A program made the position numbers and the translations under genes. This document shows, piece by piece, positions 1-10,939 of a stretch of DNA of 64,000 bases (its first letter is position 1; each line of letters opens with the position of its first letter). Origin of the DNA: Perognathus longimembris pacificus (Eukaryota; Chordata; Mammalia; Rodentia; Heteromyidae); contig NC_063166.1 of the NCBI RefSeq assembly GCF_023159225.1, positions 45,067,149-45,131,148 of the forward strand. The letters run 5' to 3'. The notes beneath the pieces were generated by a model that did no database searches, was not told where the DNA came from, and was given only the letters and a program-made list of their open reading frames with translations.

Positions 1-1060
1 CATAGAGCATGATGGGTCAGCATTCTACAAAGGGCTAGAGTTGTGCAGTTGATGACACTGAAGATGAACTGGCAGTGTCCCTTGGGGTTGAGGGTAATTT
101 TGCCAGACAGGTAGCATCTGGCTAAGTGCAGGAGGGTACTTGCCACAGCTGGTGATGTTTGCAATTACCACTCTGCCTAGAGACTCAGAGAAGGGAAATT
201 CAAATGGCTCCTGCCAGTCATCTTCCAGAAGTATGCCTTCCTAATCTCTTAGGAGTCTCTCAACCCAATCAGGTTGACCATCAAGAGTAACCACTGGCTT
301 TTTTGTGATGGCTTCTTTTCTGGTTGCCTGAATATTTGAAGTTTGACCTCAATCTGTAGTTGCTTTTTCAAAAAGGCAAATGGAGATTCATTCCTCCAGC
401 GAGCTCTTGCACATTTGGATTGTTTGCATGTTGCCTCTATCTTTAAGCAAAAGTAAAACTGAATAATAAATTCTTGGCCCATATCAGCATTTTCTCCCTA
501 GAGCTGCTTACCATTGAGTGTTATTTAGATAACGTTTGAATCATCATTATTTTTCTTAGCTTTAAGATGGACATTTTGCCTACTGGCTCATAGTACTGAA
601 TATTTCTGATTGTACTATGTAGACTTTGTCTTGGTTCTGGCCATTCTATAATGATTTTCTGCATGCCAATTATGTACCTTTTCCACCTGTAGGCTCATTC
701 TTCTTTTTGGAAGAAAAAATATTTAAAAATAAATCTTGATTTTTTTTTGTTTTGTTTCCTGTGACTTGATTTTCTCCTTCTGAGTAAATAAACAGATGCA
801 TATTTTGGATTGCTATTGTAATTTTTCTTGGTTTCCTTAAAATTCTGTTTATTTTTGTTCTCTGGTTCTAAACGTTTGGCTCTGTGATTTAGACTTTTTT
901 ATTGTGCCCCTTTTAATATAGACTTCACATTTGTCATGATTTATTGTACCCTACACCTGACAATGTGTGCACCTTTCCTCTTTCTCTTATCATTTGTTAC
1001 ACAGTTTCAATAAAACTTTATCCTTTGCTTTTGTGGTATTTCATTATTACATAGGTATAA
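1..1060. other. Unique AT-rich non-coding DNA
   Basis: No repeat family or coding signal recognised. The reading frames present are short and look random. T-rich runs are scattered after 700. Confidence 0.4.
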
Positions 1061-1064
1061 AAAT

Positions 1065-2330
1065 GAAGAAAGAATTTGTTTTTAATTGTATTGAAGTATA
1101 TAGAACTTACATAACATATACCATCTCAACTACTTTTAAGTGTACAGGTCAATAGAGTAATGTATAGTCATTTTGCTGTGAACCAATTTGTAGCACTTCC
1201 TTCATCTAAAAAGTTGGAGTTCTACTCTGTACATCATCTTTATAATAACAATAAGAAAGAAAAGTTGGATTTTTATCCCTTAAATGACAGATCTTCATTT
1301 ATCTTTAACCCTGGTTTCTGAAAACCACCTTGTACTTTCTGCCATTAAGAATCTGGTTAGCCAGGCACTGGTGGCTCACACCTGTAATCCTAGCTACACA
1401 GGAGGCTAAGATCTGAGATGAGACTCTTATCGCTAATAAACTACTCAGAAAATGTCAGAAGTGGAGCTGTGGTTCAAGTGGTAGAGTGCTACCACCCATG
1501 GGCTAAAGAAGCTCAGAAACAGCACCCAGGCTGAGTTCAAAACCCAGGACTGGCAAATAACAATAAAAATCTGGTTACTCTAGGTATCTCATATGAATGA
1601 ACTCAAACAGTGTTTGTCTTTTTGTGTGTGACTTTTCCATGGTGAAATTTATGTCAGAATTTCCTCCCTTTTCAGACATGAGTAATATTTCCCTATATGT
1701 CTGTACTTTATTTTGCTACCCAGTTGTGAACAATTGAGCTCTTTGTTTGCAACTTCTGAACACTTCTGAACACTATGAACATGGGTGTACAAATATCTTC
1801 CTAAGAAATTCTGTTTCAATTTTTTGGGTTTATTTTCAGAAGTGGAATTGCTGGATCATAGGCTAATTCTATTTTTAATTTTTCTGAACCTACCCAATTG
1901 CTTATTGTAGCTGCAGCATCATTTTACAGTCTCACTAATAATATTGAAGAAGTTTCTGGTTTCTCTATATACTTGGCAACAATTATTTTCTGATTTTTAA
2001 AACAGAAATGCTATTGCTTTTAGCTTTGATTTTCCTTAGTAGTAGTGATGCTGTGCATTTTACATGTACTTATCCACCATTGGTACGTGGGCCTCAATCA
2101 ATCATCCTAGGCAAAGTGCTTCTGTCCAACTTCTTTGATTCTTTTTTTTTCTGTTGTTGTTAAATTCTAGGAAATAAATATTTTGGTTATTTACCCATTA
2201 TCAGATATCTGATTTGAAAATATATTCTTCCATTCTCGTGGGTTCTCATTCTGTCAATTGTATTCCTTGATGTTGCAGAAGTTTTAAATTTTATTCTTCA
2301 ATTCATCCTCTTTTCTTTGGTTGTCCTTCC
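1065..2330 (-). mobile_element. Ancient L1 (LINE-1) fragment, antisense, split by a SINE
   Basis: Read on the minus strand this is the 3' half of a very old mammalian L1. The plus strand runs from the 3' end back into ORF2. Recognisable landmarks include the reverse complement of the segment around 1720-1900 (the 'gaacatgggtgtacaaat' and 'tggaattgctggatcat' blocks) and the block near 2200 ('ttatcagatatctgattt'). It carries many indels and no open frame. A B1-Geo SINE at 1361-1567 interrupts it, so the L1 is older than that SINE. Confidence 0.75.
1361..1567 (+). mobile_element. B1-Geo dimeric SINE, full length, with target-site duplication
   Basis: The left half is B1-like (7SL-derived), with 'cacctgtaatcctagcta' near the start. 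A linker follows, then the Geo right half with 'ggttcaagtggtagagtg' and the terminal block ending 'ccaggactggca'. The tail is 'aataacaataaaa'. The element is flanked by a perfect 10-bp duplication, aatctggtta, at 1351-1360 and 1568-1577. It inserted into an older L1. Confidence 0.9.
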
Positions 2331-2343
2331 TTCCTCTTTTTTT

Positions 2344-2620
2344 CTTTTTCTTTTGTGGTACTAGGGTTTGAACTCAGGGCTTCCTACTTGCAAGCCTTTT
2401 TTTGTTTTGCAGTGGTTATTTTTGAGGTGGGAACTTGCTTCCTGCCCAGGTTTGTGCCTGGACCATAATCTTTCTGTTTTAGGCTATCTGTAGTAGTAAC
2501 TTGGATGACAAGCACCTGCCGCTAAGCCTAGCTTCTTCCATTGAGATGAAGTCTTGGCACTTTGACCTGAAACTTCCATCATCACAATCTCCACAGAGTT
2601 ATGATGGCAGGTACATATCA
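2344..2620 (-). mobile_element. Degraded SINE material, antisense
   Basis: The segment has the antisense SINE head 'tttgaactcagggcttcct' near 2367 and later blocks similar to the dispersed antisense SINEs of this window ('aggctatctgtagtagtaa'). It may be two old copies in series. Ends are uncertain. Confidence 0.5.
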
Positions 2621-2624
2621 CTCT

Positions 2625-3075
2625 GTCAACCTATTATTACTTTTGATTAAAAATTATTTGAGAAATGCTAAAAACAGAGGGGATACAGTTACACCAGTCA
2701 GGCAGAGTACATTTCCCTTTTGGACAATTGTCATCCCTTCCCTGCTCTCTCCCAGGTTTTCCCTCCCACCCACCACCCACAAATTGCATAGTTCATTTTA
2801 AAGTGTCCAGTGAGTACAATTGCTGATTTGTTTCTCCTTTGTCCCTCCATTTGTGTGCCTTCCCTTACACTCCCAAAGACATATATGAAAAACAGCAAAA
2901 CAACCCAAAAACCTCTTCTGTTTCCATTTCCTGGAGTATTTTGATAAATATTATTTTGTATGTTCTGATGCACATAAGCATAGTGCCTTTCTGTTCCTCT
3001 TTTAAGAGTGTTTTCTTTGGTCTTACTGTAGGCAAATGACTAGTTTTCTTTTCTCTTTATTTCTCTATGCTTCCA
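2625..3075 (-). mobile_element. L1 3' UTR fragment, antisense
   Basis: Pyrimidine-rich plus strand (2720-2775) followed by 'agttcattttaaagtgtcc'. It aligns by eye with the antisense L1 3' UTR copies at 18565-18830 and 47270-47500, which share the order of C-rich tract, 'agttcattttcaacac'-like block and 'tgtccagtgagta'-like block. No open frame. Confidence 0.6.
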
Positions 3076-3099
3076 CTGTCCTATAAAAAAGTTCTCACC

Positions 3100-4015
3100 A
3101 ACTAAATAAACACTTCTGAAAAGAAGAAATAAAGATGGCAAAGAAACACATGAGGAAATGCTCACAATGCCTGGGCATAAAGGAATGCAAATATAAACAA
3201 CACTGAGCTATCACCTTACCCCAGTAAGAATGGCCTATATTCTGAATTCAGACATCAACAAATGCTGGTGGGGTTGTGGAGAAAGAGGAACCCAACTGCA
3301 GTGCTGGTGGGAATGCAAACTAGTATAACCACTCTGAAAGCTATCTGGAGGTTCCTCAAAAATGCTAAATGTACACATACCCTATGATCCAGCCATACCA
3401 CTCCTAGGTATCTATCCTGAACAACAGGACCCAGGATATGACAAGGACACCTGCACCTCCATGTTCATTGCTGCACTGTTCACAATAGCCAAGATATGGA
3501 AACAACCCAGATGCTCCACTACAGATGAATGGATTTTAAAAAAATGTGGTAACCTGAATACAATAGAATTTTACACTGCCATTAGAAAGGATAGAATAAT
3601 AGCATTTTCTGGGGAATGGATGGAACTAGAACAAAGCATGCTGAGTGAGACAAGCCAAGAACAGAGAGACAAATGGCATATGGTCTCCCTGATATGCGGG
3701 TGTTAGAATTAAAAAGCAAAGAGATAGAATAAAGTAAACAGATCTCAAGATACCAAAATACACTAAAAAGAAAAGACACAGAATGAGTGGAAAGTATATG
3801 AGAATAGTAATAATAATAACAACAATAATAATATAGCAGAGGGGACCATTGCTACATTGGACACTGATGAAAGCAACTCATGAATGGGAATAGGAAGGAA
3901 GGAGTGAAGGAGGGAGCAGATGGTACTAAACAAAAGGAAAGTAATGTACATATCATCTGAAATGGAGAAAATGATTTTATTGTTGAAGTTCATAGACTTC
4001 ACAAGCTATGTAGAG
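3100..4015 (+). mobile_element. L1 3' end (ORF2 C-terminus plus 3' UTR), 5' truncated
   Basis: Sense-strand L1 beginning in ORF2 near the 'cacatgaggaaatgctca' block and running through the ORF2 stop at 3704-3706 into an A-rich 3' UTR with an AAT/AAC microsatellite (3806-3834). It is old but carries a clean last 115 codons. It lies beside an opposite-strand L1 3' UTR (2625-3075), so these are two separate insertions. Confidence 0.8.
3362..3706 (+). pseudogene. L1 ORF2 C-terminal remnant (114 codons open)
   Basis: The translated segment starts with the [13 protein letters not shown] motif typical of the C-terminal part of L1 ORF2p. It continues through [18 protein letters not shown], a W-I-L-K-K segment and an E-F-Y-T-A-I-R-K motif to a natural stop. 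This region lies downstream of the endonuclease and reverse transcriptase domains, neither of which is present. The methionine start is accidental, since upstream codons also belong to ORF2 but are disrupted. Full ORF2p is about 1,275 residues, so this is a dead fragment with no expected function. Confidence 0.85.
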
Positions 4016-5925
4016 TAGAATGACAATTTTCATCATTGTGAAATTTAAAATGTATACTGTGAAATATACCATCTTTTGCATTAGTCTACATCAACTTTTG
4101 TAGGTTATCTTTGAGTGAAGCAAGTTCATTGAGTTTACTTTCCTTATAAGGTTTGGATAAGGAAGTGCTTTATGATAAAGACTTTACTTTGGCTTTTAGT
4201 TATCTGCAGACAAAGGCAGTTGTCTATGTGGGGTTATTTTTAATTGTGAATCAGTGTCTTCCACTTATATGTTTCCTGCAAATTCAGTGTGTCTCCTTAT
4301 GGAGTCCCTTCCCCTGCAACACTGCTATTGGCACCTTGCCTATCTGTTCATGGTATGCCCACTAAGAGTGCATTATTTCCCCCGAAGTCACCATGTTGTT
4401 TGGGTAATTGTGCCCTGAGTCCTATTTGGTATATGCTCTTCATGTGCTCATGAGCTCCTTCACTGGATCCTGATATGGAAACATAGTCTGCACTCTGGAT
4501 GCTGAGTGGTTCAGAGAGCAGTGTCCACACTCCACTTTTGGCTTCCAAACCTATATACACCTGCTGGTCTGGCCTCCTAGGGTTGAGCTGTTACTGCCAG
4601 CCCATTCTATTATTTGCCTTGGCAGTTGGATCCTGTGCCCTCCTCTAACCAGAGGCCTTGCCTGGGGTGTTGACATTGTCCTGTCTGCCAGTTTTGATTT
4701 CTTCCTTAGCAACAAGGGACTCTCTATCAGACTTCAGCCAAAATCAATCCAAGCTTCTGTTCTAGAAGCAGATGAGGGACAATTGTCTTTTCTGCCGCTT
4801 ATATCCATCCCTTTCCAAATCAACCTGATCTATTCTTCTGAAGGGAACCAAACAATCTCAGAGGACATTTCATCCCTGAAATATTCTCCAAGGAAAGTTC
4901 AAAGATGGGCTGTTGTTTAGAGATCAATGGAAACGAGATGAAATTTAAATATTAAGACCAGAAAGCTCTTGCCTTCAGGTAAAGCTGACATTTGCATAAT
5001 AATTAGAATGCCTAGCCAGATGGAATTGAGAAGCTGACTGGAATCTCAAAATCCTGTGAAGGAAGTTCACCTGCAATTGGGATGGAAAAGAACTAAGCAG
5101 GGCTTGTGGATGCCCATTAAGACACCCAGACCGTGAGACAAAGAAACAGACAGAGGTCACAAATAGGAGGTGCCACCATTCGACATCAAGCTTAATTTCG
5201 TTTGTTTTCCCATCAGCCCCTGACAGCTGTGAATGTCTGTGAAGGGAGTGGGGGAGAGTGATTCCTTCCTGTCAGAACTGTCTGACATTGTCATCACCAG
5301 GATTCTCATTGCCATTATTGTTATTGTGTGAGAAACAACAGGAGGGAGGGAAAGGAAACACAGCACATGACCTGAATCAGTACTGGAAAATAATGGGAGC
5401 ATCTCCCAATAAAAGGAAAAGAGGAAGAAAATAAGGACTTAGAATAAACACTTTTGTGTCTTAATGGTTGGAGAAAAGTTAGAATCAGAATGACAGACTA
5501 AGTAACTTGAAAGATACCTTTACCTGGAAACTGAGTTCCTTGAAAGTGGCAAGGTTGTGTTAGCCTAACCTGAATGATCTTATTTTGAGGCAACCAAAGT
5601 AATTTGTGGAAGGATGGGGGAAAGCTGAGGTGGGAAATTCTCCAATGTGGCCCTTGAGATCTCCTTCCCTGAGTGCTGAGCTTCATGTTACCCTCTTCCT
5701 TTCTGTCTGGCTTGCTTCTAACAGTCATTCTCAAGATTATTTACAGTATTTGGCAAAGGGAAGGGATTTTGTAGACATATTTCAGGTCCCTCATCCATTG
5801 CCTTTAAATTAATGGGTGAGGCTGGTCTAATTGGGTGACTCCTTTCAATGAGTGCATAGGCTTTCTTTTAAGTCAGAGACTCTGGCAGAAGACATTTCTC
5901 TCTATTACTTACTTTGAAGATGTGA
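4016..5925. other. Unique non-coding DNA
   Basis: No repeat or coding signal I can name. Reading frames up to 81 codons occur on both strands and show no recognisable domain. Composition is ordinary. Confidence 0.4.
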
Positions 5926-6130
5926 GCTGCCAGGAGCCCTACACGACAAGGAAATAACTGTCAATAACCTAAGAACAACCCAACAACACGTAGAAGCAGA
6001 TTCTTCTCTCAATGAGCTCCTAGGTAACAACACAGCCTTGGGTAACTCGTAATTTCAGTCTATGAGATCTGGTCAGAGAATGTAGTGAGCCATGCCTCGA
6101 CTCCTGATCACAGATATAAGGAGAGAAGAA
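5925..6130 (+). mobile_element. Possible ancient ERVL/MaLR-type LTR relic
   Basis: The word order 'gagctgccaggagccc', then 'aacacgtagaagcagattc', then 'ctcctgatcacagatataa' resembles a mammalian ERVL-type LTR. It is strongly decayed and neither terminus is clear. Confidence 0.35.
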
Positions 6131-6469
6131 ATGGATGCAAGTAAAGCCACTAGAGCTGTTGCAAGCTTGTTACTTAACAATAGAGAATGAACGCAGAAGT
6201 TTAGTTTTTAGAATGCTAATTGGAGCAATGCGATGATGTGTGTTTGCTCCCCTGCTGGGAGAAGGAGGGCAATAAGGACCAGCAACTCTGGTGTCAGATC
6301 TGTAGTTGTACAGCTGGTTCCATGCCAGTCTAGGTTCTTAATTGTTTGCAATGTCTCCATTGGGTAGGATGGCAAGTAGAGCCTCTTTTTGGATCCCCAA
6401 ATAACCACCATTAGCCAGGTGTTTTCACTAGCAGGAATGAAAGCACGAGTGATCCAAAGCTATACTTGT

Positions 6470-6727
6470 TTTTTTTTAATTAAAAAATCTTTATTATTAT
6501 TATTTGTCTACTGGGACTTGAACTCAGGGCCTCACACTTGCTTGGCTTAGTTGTTCATGGCTGGTGTTCTACTACTTAAGCCATGCCTCTAGCCTGACCT
6601 TTTGCTATTTAATTGAAGATAGAGTCTCAGGAAACATTCTGTCCAGGAATGGCTTTGAACTATGGTCCACAGATGTCAGCCTCTTGAGTAGCTAAGAGTA
6701 TTGACATGTGCCATTGGTGCCTGACAT
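6470..6727 (-). mobile_element. B1-Geo SINE, antisense
   Basis: The T-rich antisense tail at 6470-6500 leads into 'ttgaactcagggcctca' (Geo 3' end), 'ttaattgaagatagagtct' (linker) and 'cagcctcttgagtagcta' (B1 half). The element ends near 6727. It is diverged and I see no clear target duplication. Confidence 0.75.
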
Positions 6728-7044
6728 AGTATCACACTTTCATGATTTCAAGGCAAAGGGTTGCATCTACCTTTTTCTGCTTCAGTATTCTGCTTCCTGC
6801 TGTCAATTCTGAGTTCAGGCCAAGTAGAAAAATTGGCTGAGCACCTATTATTTTACTGTCTTCCTATTGGGGTGGGAACAAGAATTGGAGGTTGTTATTC
6901 ATGATGATCAAGTAGAGCCCAGAAGCAAATTCAAGTGTACATGGTTCAGCATACATTTCCAAGTTGGTATGATAAACAGCCATCTTCTCCAGTAGCTCTT
7001 ATAGAGGCACATGCTCAAATGTTGCAACAGCAGAATGTTATGGC

Positions 7045-7185
7045 TTCACTATTTGCTGATTGTATAACCTTAGGAAAAATACCTAAGTGAATTTCATCTG
7101 AAAAAATAAAATGAGTTAAAATTATTTTCATCACAATAATGTTAACATAGTTTTGAGAATGACCTGAGCCAAGGTGCCTGCAATG
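7045..7185 (-). mobile_element. Possible MIR SINE fragment
   Basis: The segment resembles the MIR antisense core: 'tataaccttaggaaaa', then 'ttcatctgaaaaaataaaatg', with the expected order and spacing. Old and partial. Confidence 0.4.
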
Positions 7186-7229
7186 TTTTGCATATCAAAC
7201 ATTCTTAATATCAGAATTTGATAGTATTT

Positions 7230-7330
7230 AATATGTTACCATATTATGTTATGTTGTATATATATTATGTTACTATTACATGTACTATGTTACTATGACA
7301 GTATTGACCGATATGCTACTACTGCAATCT
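7230..7330. repeat. AT-rich imperfect repeat
   Basis: Repeated 'tatgtta' and 'tactatg' words make a low-complexity stretch around 7230-7310. Confidence 0.5.
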
Positions 7331-7419
7331 TGTTTATGAGGCAGAGGAATTAGGGAGGAGTTTCTGTAGGAAACCAGTTAATTTAAGTCTTGGACTCTGT
7401 ATTCGATGGGAAGATATAG

Positions 7420-7715
7420 TGCTGTTGGTGTTAATATGAAATGTGCCCCACAGTCCCATGTGTTGAATGCTTCCTCCCAAACTGATGGCTACCTACTTGT
7501 AAGAAGTAGATCCCTAGAGGAAAACCCTCCTGCCTCTCTGCTTCCTGTCTACCATGAGGTAAAGAACCTCCTCCATCAAAGCTCTTGACACCATAATGTC
7601 CCAGTGACAAGTCCAGTGATTGAATTCTCTGAAACTGTGTGGTGAAATAAATAATTTCTCCCTTTGATCTCTCAGCTGCATTAGTAACAACTGTGCAGCA
7701 GTGACTGAAAAACAA
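7420..7715 (+). mobile_element. MaLR-family LTR relic, sense
   Basis: Order of blocks typical of mammalian MaLR LTRs: 'cccatgtgttgaatgctt', a 'cttcctgtctaccatgagg' block, 'ctctgaaactgtgtgg', then 'aaataaataatttctccc' as poly(A) signal region, and 'gcattagtaacaactgtg' near the end. Open frames in either direction here are incidental. Confidence 0.65.
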
Positions 7716-7856
7716 GGGAAAACAACAAGTGGGAGTATTCACGAATAAAGACTCAGAGGTGAGAGGGGATGACAAGTTGGGTGAACAGTGACTACCTAGG
7801 GTACTTCTAGAACTTCTTTACTTTCTTATTCTGAAGAACTCAACTATCTATTTTTT

Positions 7857-8075
7857 GGCGTAACTTTTTTTGTTTTTGTTTTTTTCCAGTCCTAGGCCGT
7901 GAACTCAGGGCCTGACCACTGTCCCTGGCTTCTTTTTTGCTTAAGGCTAACACTCTGCCACTTGAGCCACAGTGCCACTTCTGGCCATTTTCTATATATG
8001 TGGTGCTGGGGAATTGAACCCAGGGCCTCATGTATACGAGGCAAGCACTCTTGCCACTAGGCCATATTCCCAGCC
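7857..8075 (-). mobile_element. IDL-Geo SINE, antisense, with 18-bp target duplication
   Basis: Plus strand reads T-rich tail, Geo half ('gaactcagggcctgacc', 'ccacttgagccacagtgcc') and ID-like left half ('ggggaattgaacccaggg', 'ccatattcccagccc'). A duplication ctcaactatctatttttt flanks it at 7839-7856 and 8076-8093. Long and perfect, so the insertion is fairly recent. Confidence 0.93.
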
Positions 8076-8125
8076 CTCAACTATCTATTTTTTTAAACTC
8101 CCAGATTAGAACCTGAAATCCTAGG

Positions 8126-8338
8126 TTTTATTTATTTATTTATTTATTTATTTATTTGCCAATCCTGGGGCTTGAATTCAGGGCAGTCCCTGACTTCTTT
8201 TCGCACAAAGCTAGCACTCTACCACTTGAGCCACATCACCACTTCCAGCTTTTCTATTTATATGGTACTGAGGAATTGAGCCCAGGACTTAACACATGCT
8301 AGGTAAGTACTCTGCCACTAAGCCACATTCCCAGCCCC
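8126..8338 (-). mobile_element. IDL-Geo SINE with (TTTA)n tail, antisense
   Basis: The tail is a (TTTA)n microsatellite (8127-8157). It is followed by 'gccaatcctggggcttga', 'ccacttgagccacatcacc' and 'ccacattcccagcccc'. The flanking duplication aatcctagg is at 8117-8125 and 8339-8347. It sits about 50 bp from the preceding SINE in the same orientation but has its own duplication, so the two are independent insertions. Confidence 0.9.
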
Positions 8339-8347
8339 AATCCTAGG

Positions 8348-10480
8348 ATTCTAGAATGGCATAGACATCAGCCTCCAAGTTCTCATAAAGATTTTCCCCG
8401 ATGATTGATAGTGGGTTTTACACTCTGACACTCAGGGGAATGAGGACAGCTGGTGGTAGACCCACACTTCAGTGTGACACAGCCTTAGCTTGGGGCTGAG
8501 CCCTTTTCAACAGCAAGATTAAGAGTGTATGTGCTTCAGTACCCCAGCCTTTGGGGAATGGTAAGATGCAGAGTCTTGAGTGATTATTTTGGTTAAGCAG
8601 CAGGAACAACAACAACAACAACAACAACACCTACATTGTTCTGCAAACACAAGTGAGGCAGGGAGTTTCTTTCTCTGTCTTCTGCTTCGTTACTTTTTCT
8701 TCTAATTCTTGGAAAACAAGGCAAAGATAAAGACACATAGCAATACGTCTAGGTTATACTCAGTAATGAACTAATAAATGTTATGTGATGAAGAGTCTAC
8801 TAGTGCTCTGCTTTGAAGGCATTAGACACTTGAAGCCTACTCTTGGTAGTGGGTGCTTTTCTGTCATCTTTAAGGGCAGACCCAAACACAGGTGAAGACA
8901 AAAAGCTAGAGAGTAGAAATGAAAACAAGAAGCCCAAGGAAATGTGAGGAGAAGCAGAATTGTTGAGTGCTCACATACGATGGATTACAGGTGAGATAAA
9001 GACAAATTGATGGCCAAGCAAAGTGGTATTCTCTTCATCTCCTGAATCCTGAGTTGTGTCTAACCATCCCGTTCCTAGTGTGTTCTCTGTATGCATTCTC
9101 CTTAACACTGGTGTTAATTTATTGAGTCGGAGTTAAAATTGTAGTGTTGCTGAAGTTCATGGCCTTCATGGCCATGAGCACATGGGCACATAGGCATGAA
9201 GTTCATGGGCACAGTGTCTTCTTCATAAGCAAAAAAGAATTTTGGAGTGAGTAGGGGAAATGGAAGCTCCCATTTTTCCTGAATTGTGTCAGCCTAGAGC
9301 TTCATCTGGGTAGGAGGTCCATGGCTCTGATGAATTAGTACACCATGAAGTTCCCGACATTAAGAGTGAGCTTGGTGCTCATTGTAGTCACGTTGTGGGT
9401 TGTTTGGTTCACTGAACATTATCTAGTATTTGCTGTAAAATTACACATAGGGGGCTTGCTATTTAGAAGTAATATATACAAGGGCTCAGAGCACTGAGTT
9501 CTGAATATCCATCTTTGATTCACAGTGGGTCCCTACTACTTGACTCCCTAATACTCTGGTTGCTTGTTGTTCTTAACCTCTTCCTTTAGTGCACTTAATT
9601 TACTGCATAATCTAGCTTGTCTGTTTATTGCCAATCTTCTCTTGGCTGTGAGTTGCTTGTGGGTGGTGGACTTTGTGTCTGGTGTACACTTCGTCCTCAT
9701 AGTGTAGCACAGTGGCACCATATATTTGTTGAATGATCGAATGGAGTTCAGTGTCATTTCTCTCTGGTATTTGTGAGATTGCAGATGGTTTGTGCTCAAG
9801 GAACTCCAGGAATAAAAGGTCTCTATGTGTGTGTCAGTGCTCTTCTTGCTGGCAGGGCTGCTGGGTTCTCTCTTTCACTCTCCAAAACTCGGTCCTTCAC
9901 TGATGCTTTTGATTTTCCTTGTTTGATACACATGAGTGGACTTGCTATGGGGGAGCTGGAAGCTGCGCTGCTCTGTCCCTGCAGCAGGAGGTGTGGGCTG
10001 GCTGGTGGTTCAGCGATGGAAGGGAGTGGCAAGAAAAGGTGAGCAGCTGAGGTGGGACTGCTGTGGAGTGGAATAGGAAGAGAGCAGGTGCTATCTTTGG
10101 TCCTGCAGTAAGTGACCCACATGCTGGGGAGTCTCCACCTGTGCACCTTGGCCATTGTGTCACCCCGGTTGGACAATCTTTGTAGCATCTGCCATCAGAC
10201 ACAGCAAATCTCTTTTCCCGGGAGTGGCTTGTGATTACCCACTGTGCGGCTCAGGTATGACTCAATGAATTCATAGACAAGTGAACATTTTCCTGGTCCA
10301 AATATATTTAAGCCCTCCTTAGATCTGTGGGTTGAATTCTAAAGTATCTTTACTATTGGACAGCTAAGGTATTTTGGTTCTTGCCAAAAGTCTGGCTAAC
10401 AGTAGAATAGCTCCTTGGTGGTCCCAGAATCTAGGCCAGTGAAGAAAGAGGGGGGCCAGGAGGTCAGACCTAGGTGTTCA
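8348..10480. other. Unique non-coding DNA
   Basis: Apart from the AAC microsatellite and a short local repeat of 'catggcc/catgggcac' words at 9163-9212, nothing is recognised. Overlapping frames of 85-121 codons at 9773-10202 occur on both strands and have no detectable domain. Confidence 0.4.
8605..8630. repeat. (AAC)n microsatellite
   Basis: About eight units of AAC with no attached SINE that I can recognise. Confidence 0.85.
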
Positions 10481-10495
10481 AATGCAAAAACTTTT

Positions 10496-10529
10496 TCTTC
10501 TCCCTTCCTCCCTCCCTCCCGCTTGCTTC

Positions 10530-10562
<33 letters not shown>

Positions 10563-10631
10563 CCTTCCTTCCTTCCTTCCTTCCTTCCTTCCTTCCTTCC
10601 TTCCTTTCTTTCTTTCTTTCTTTCTTTCTTC

Positions 10632-10713
<82 letters not shown>

Positions 10714-10728
10714 CTTTTCTTTCTTTCT
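10496..10728. repeat. Long polypyrimidine tract: (CT)n, (CCTT)n, (CTTT)n, (CT)n
   Basis: Over 230 bp the plus strand is almost purely pyrimidine. The order is CT-rich, then CCTT units (10563-10607), CTTT units (10608-10680) and CT units (10681-10708). It abuts the 3' end of an antisense SINE at 10729, so it probably grew from that SINE's tail. The long frames that run through it on both strands are repeat artefacts. Confidence 0.95.
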
Positions 10729-10936
10729 GCCAATCCTGGGGTTGTAACTCAGGGCTTGGCCTGAGATTTTTATTTAAGGTTAGTGCTCTACCACTGGAGC
10801 TAGGGCTCCACTTTAGGCTTAATGGAGATGAAATTCTCACAGACTTTCTTGCTGGTCTGGTTTTGAATTGCAGTCCTCAGATCTCAGCCTCTTGAGTAAC
10901 TAGAACTACAGGTGTGAGCCATTGGCACCTGGCCCC
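10729..10936 (-). mobile_element. B1-Geo SINE, antisense
   Basis: 'gccaatcctggggttgta' (Geo end), 'agtgctctaccactggagc', 'ttaatggagatgaaattct' (linker) and 'ctcagatctcagcctcttg' (B1 half), ending 'attggcacctggcccc'. The pyrimidine tract at 10496-10728 occupies its tail position. Confidence 0.85.
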
Positions 10937-10939
10937 AAG

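Noticed and set aside
7839..8347. Pair of direct repeats considered as a CRISPR-like or tandem duplication
   Set aside because: They are two SINE insertions, each with its own target duplication.
9163..9212. Local 'catggcc' palindromic repeats
   Set aside because: Short and consistent with chance or slippage.
9823..10202. Overlapping frames of 85-121 codons
   Set aside because: Three frames on both strands are open together, as happens in GC-richer non-coding DNA.
10415..10895. Overlapping frames of 87-137 codons on both strands
   Set aside because: They are translations of a CT/CTTT microsatellite, rich in Phe-Leu-Ser or Glu-Arg-Lys repeats.
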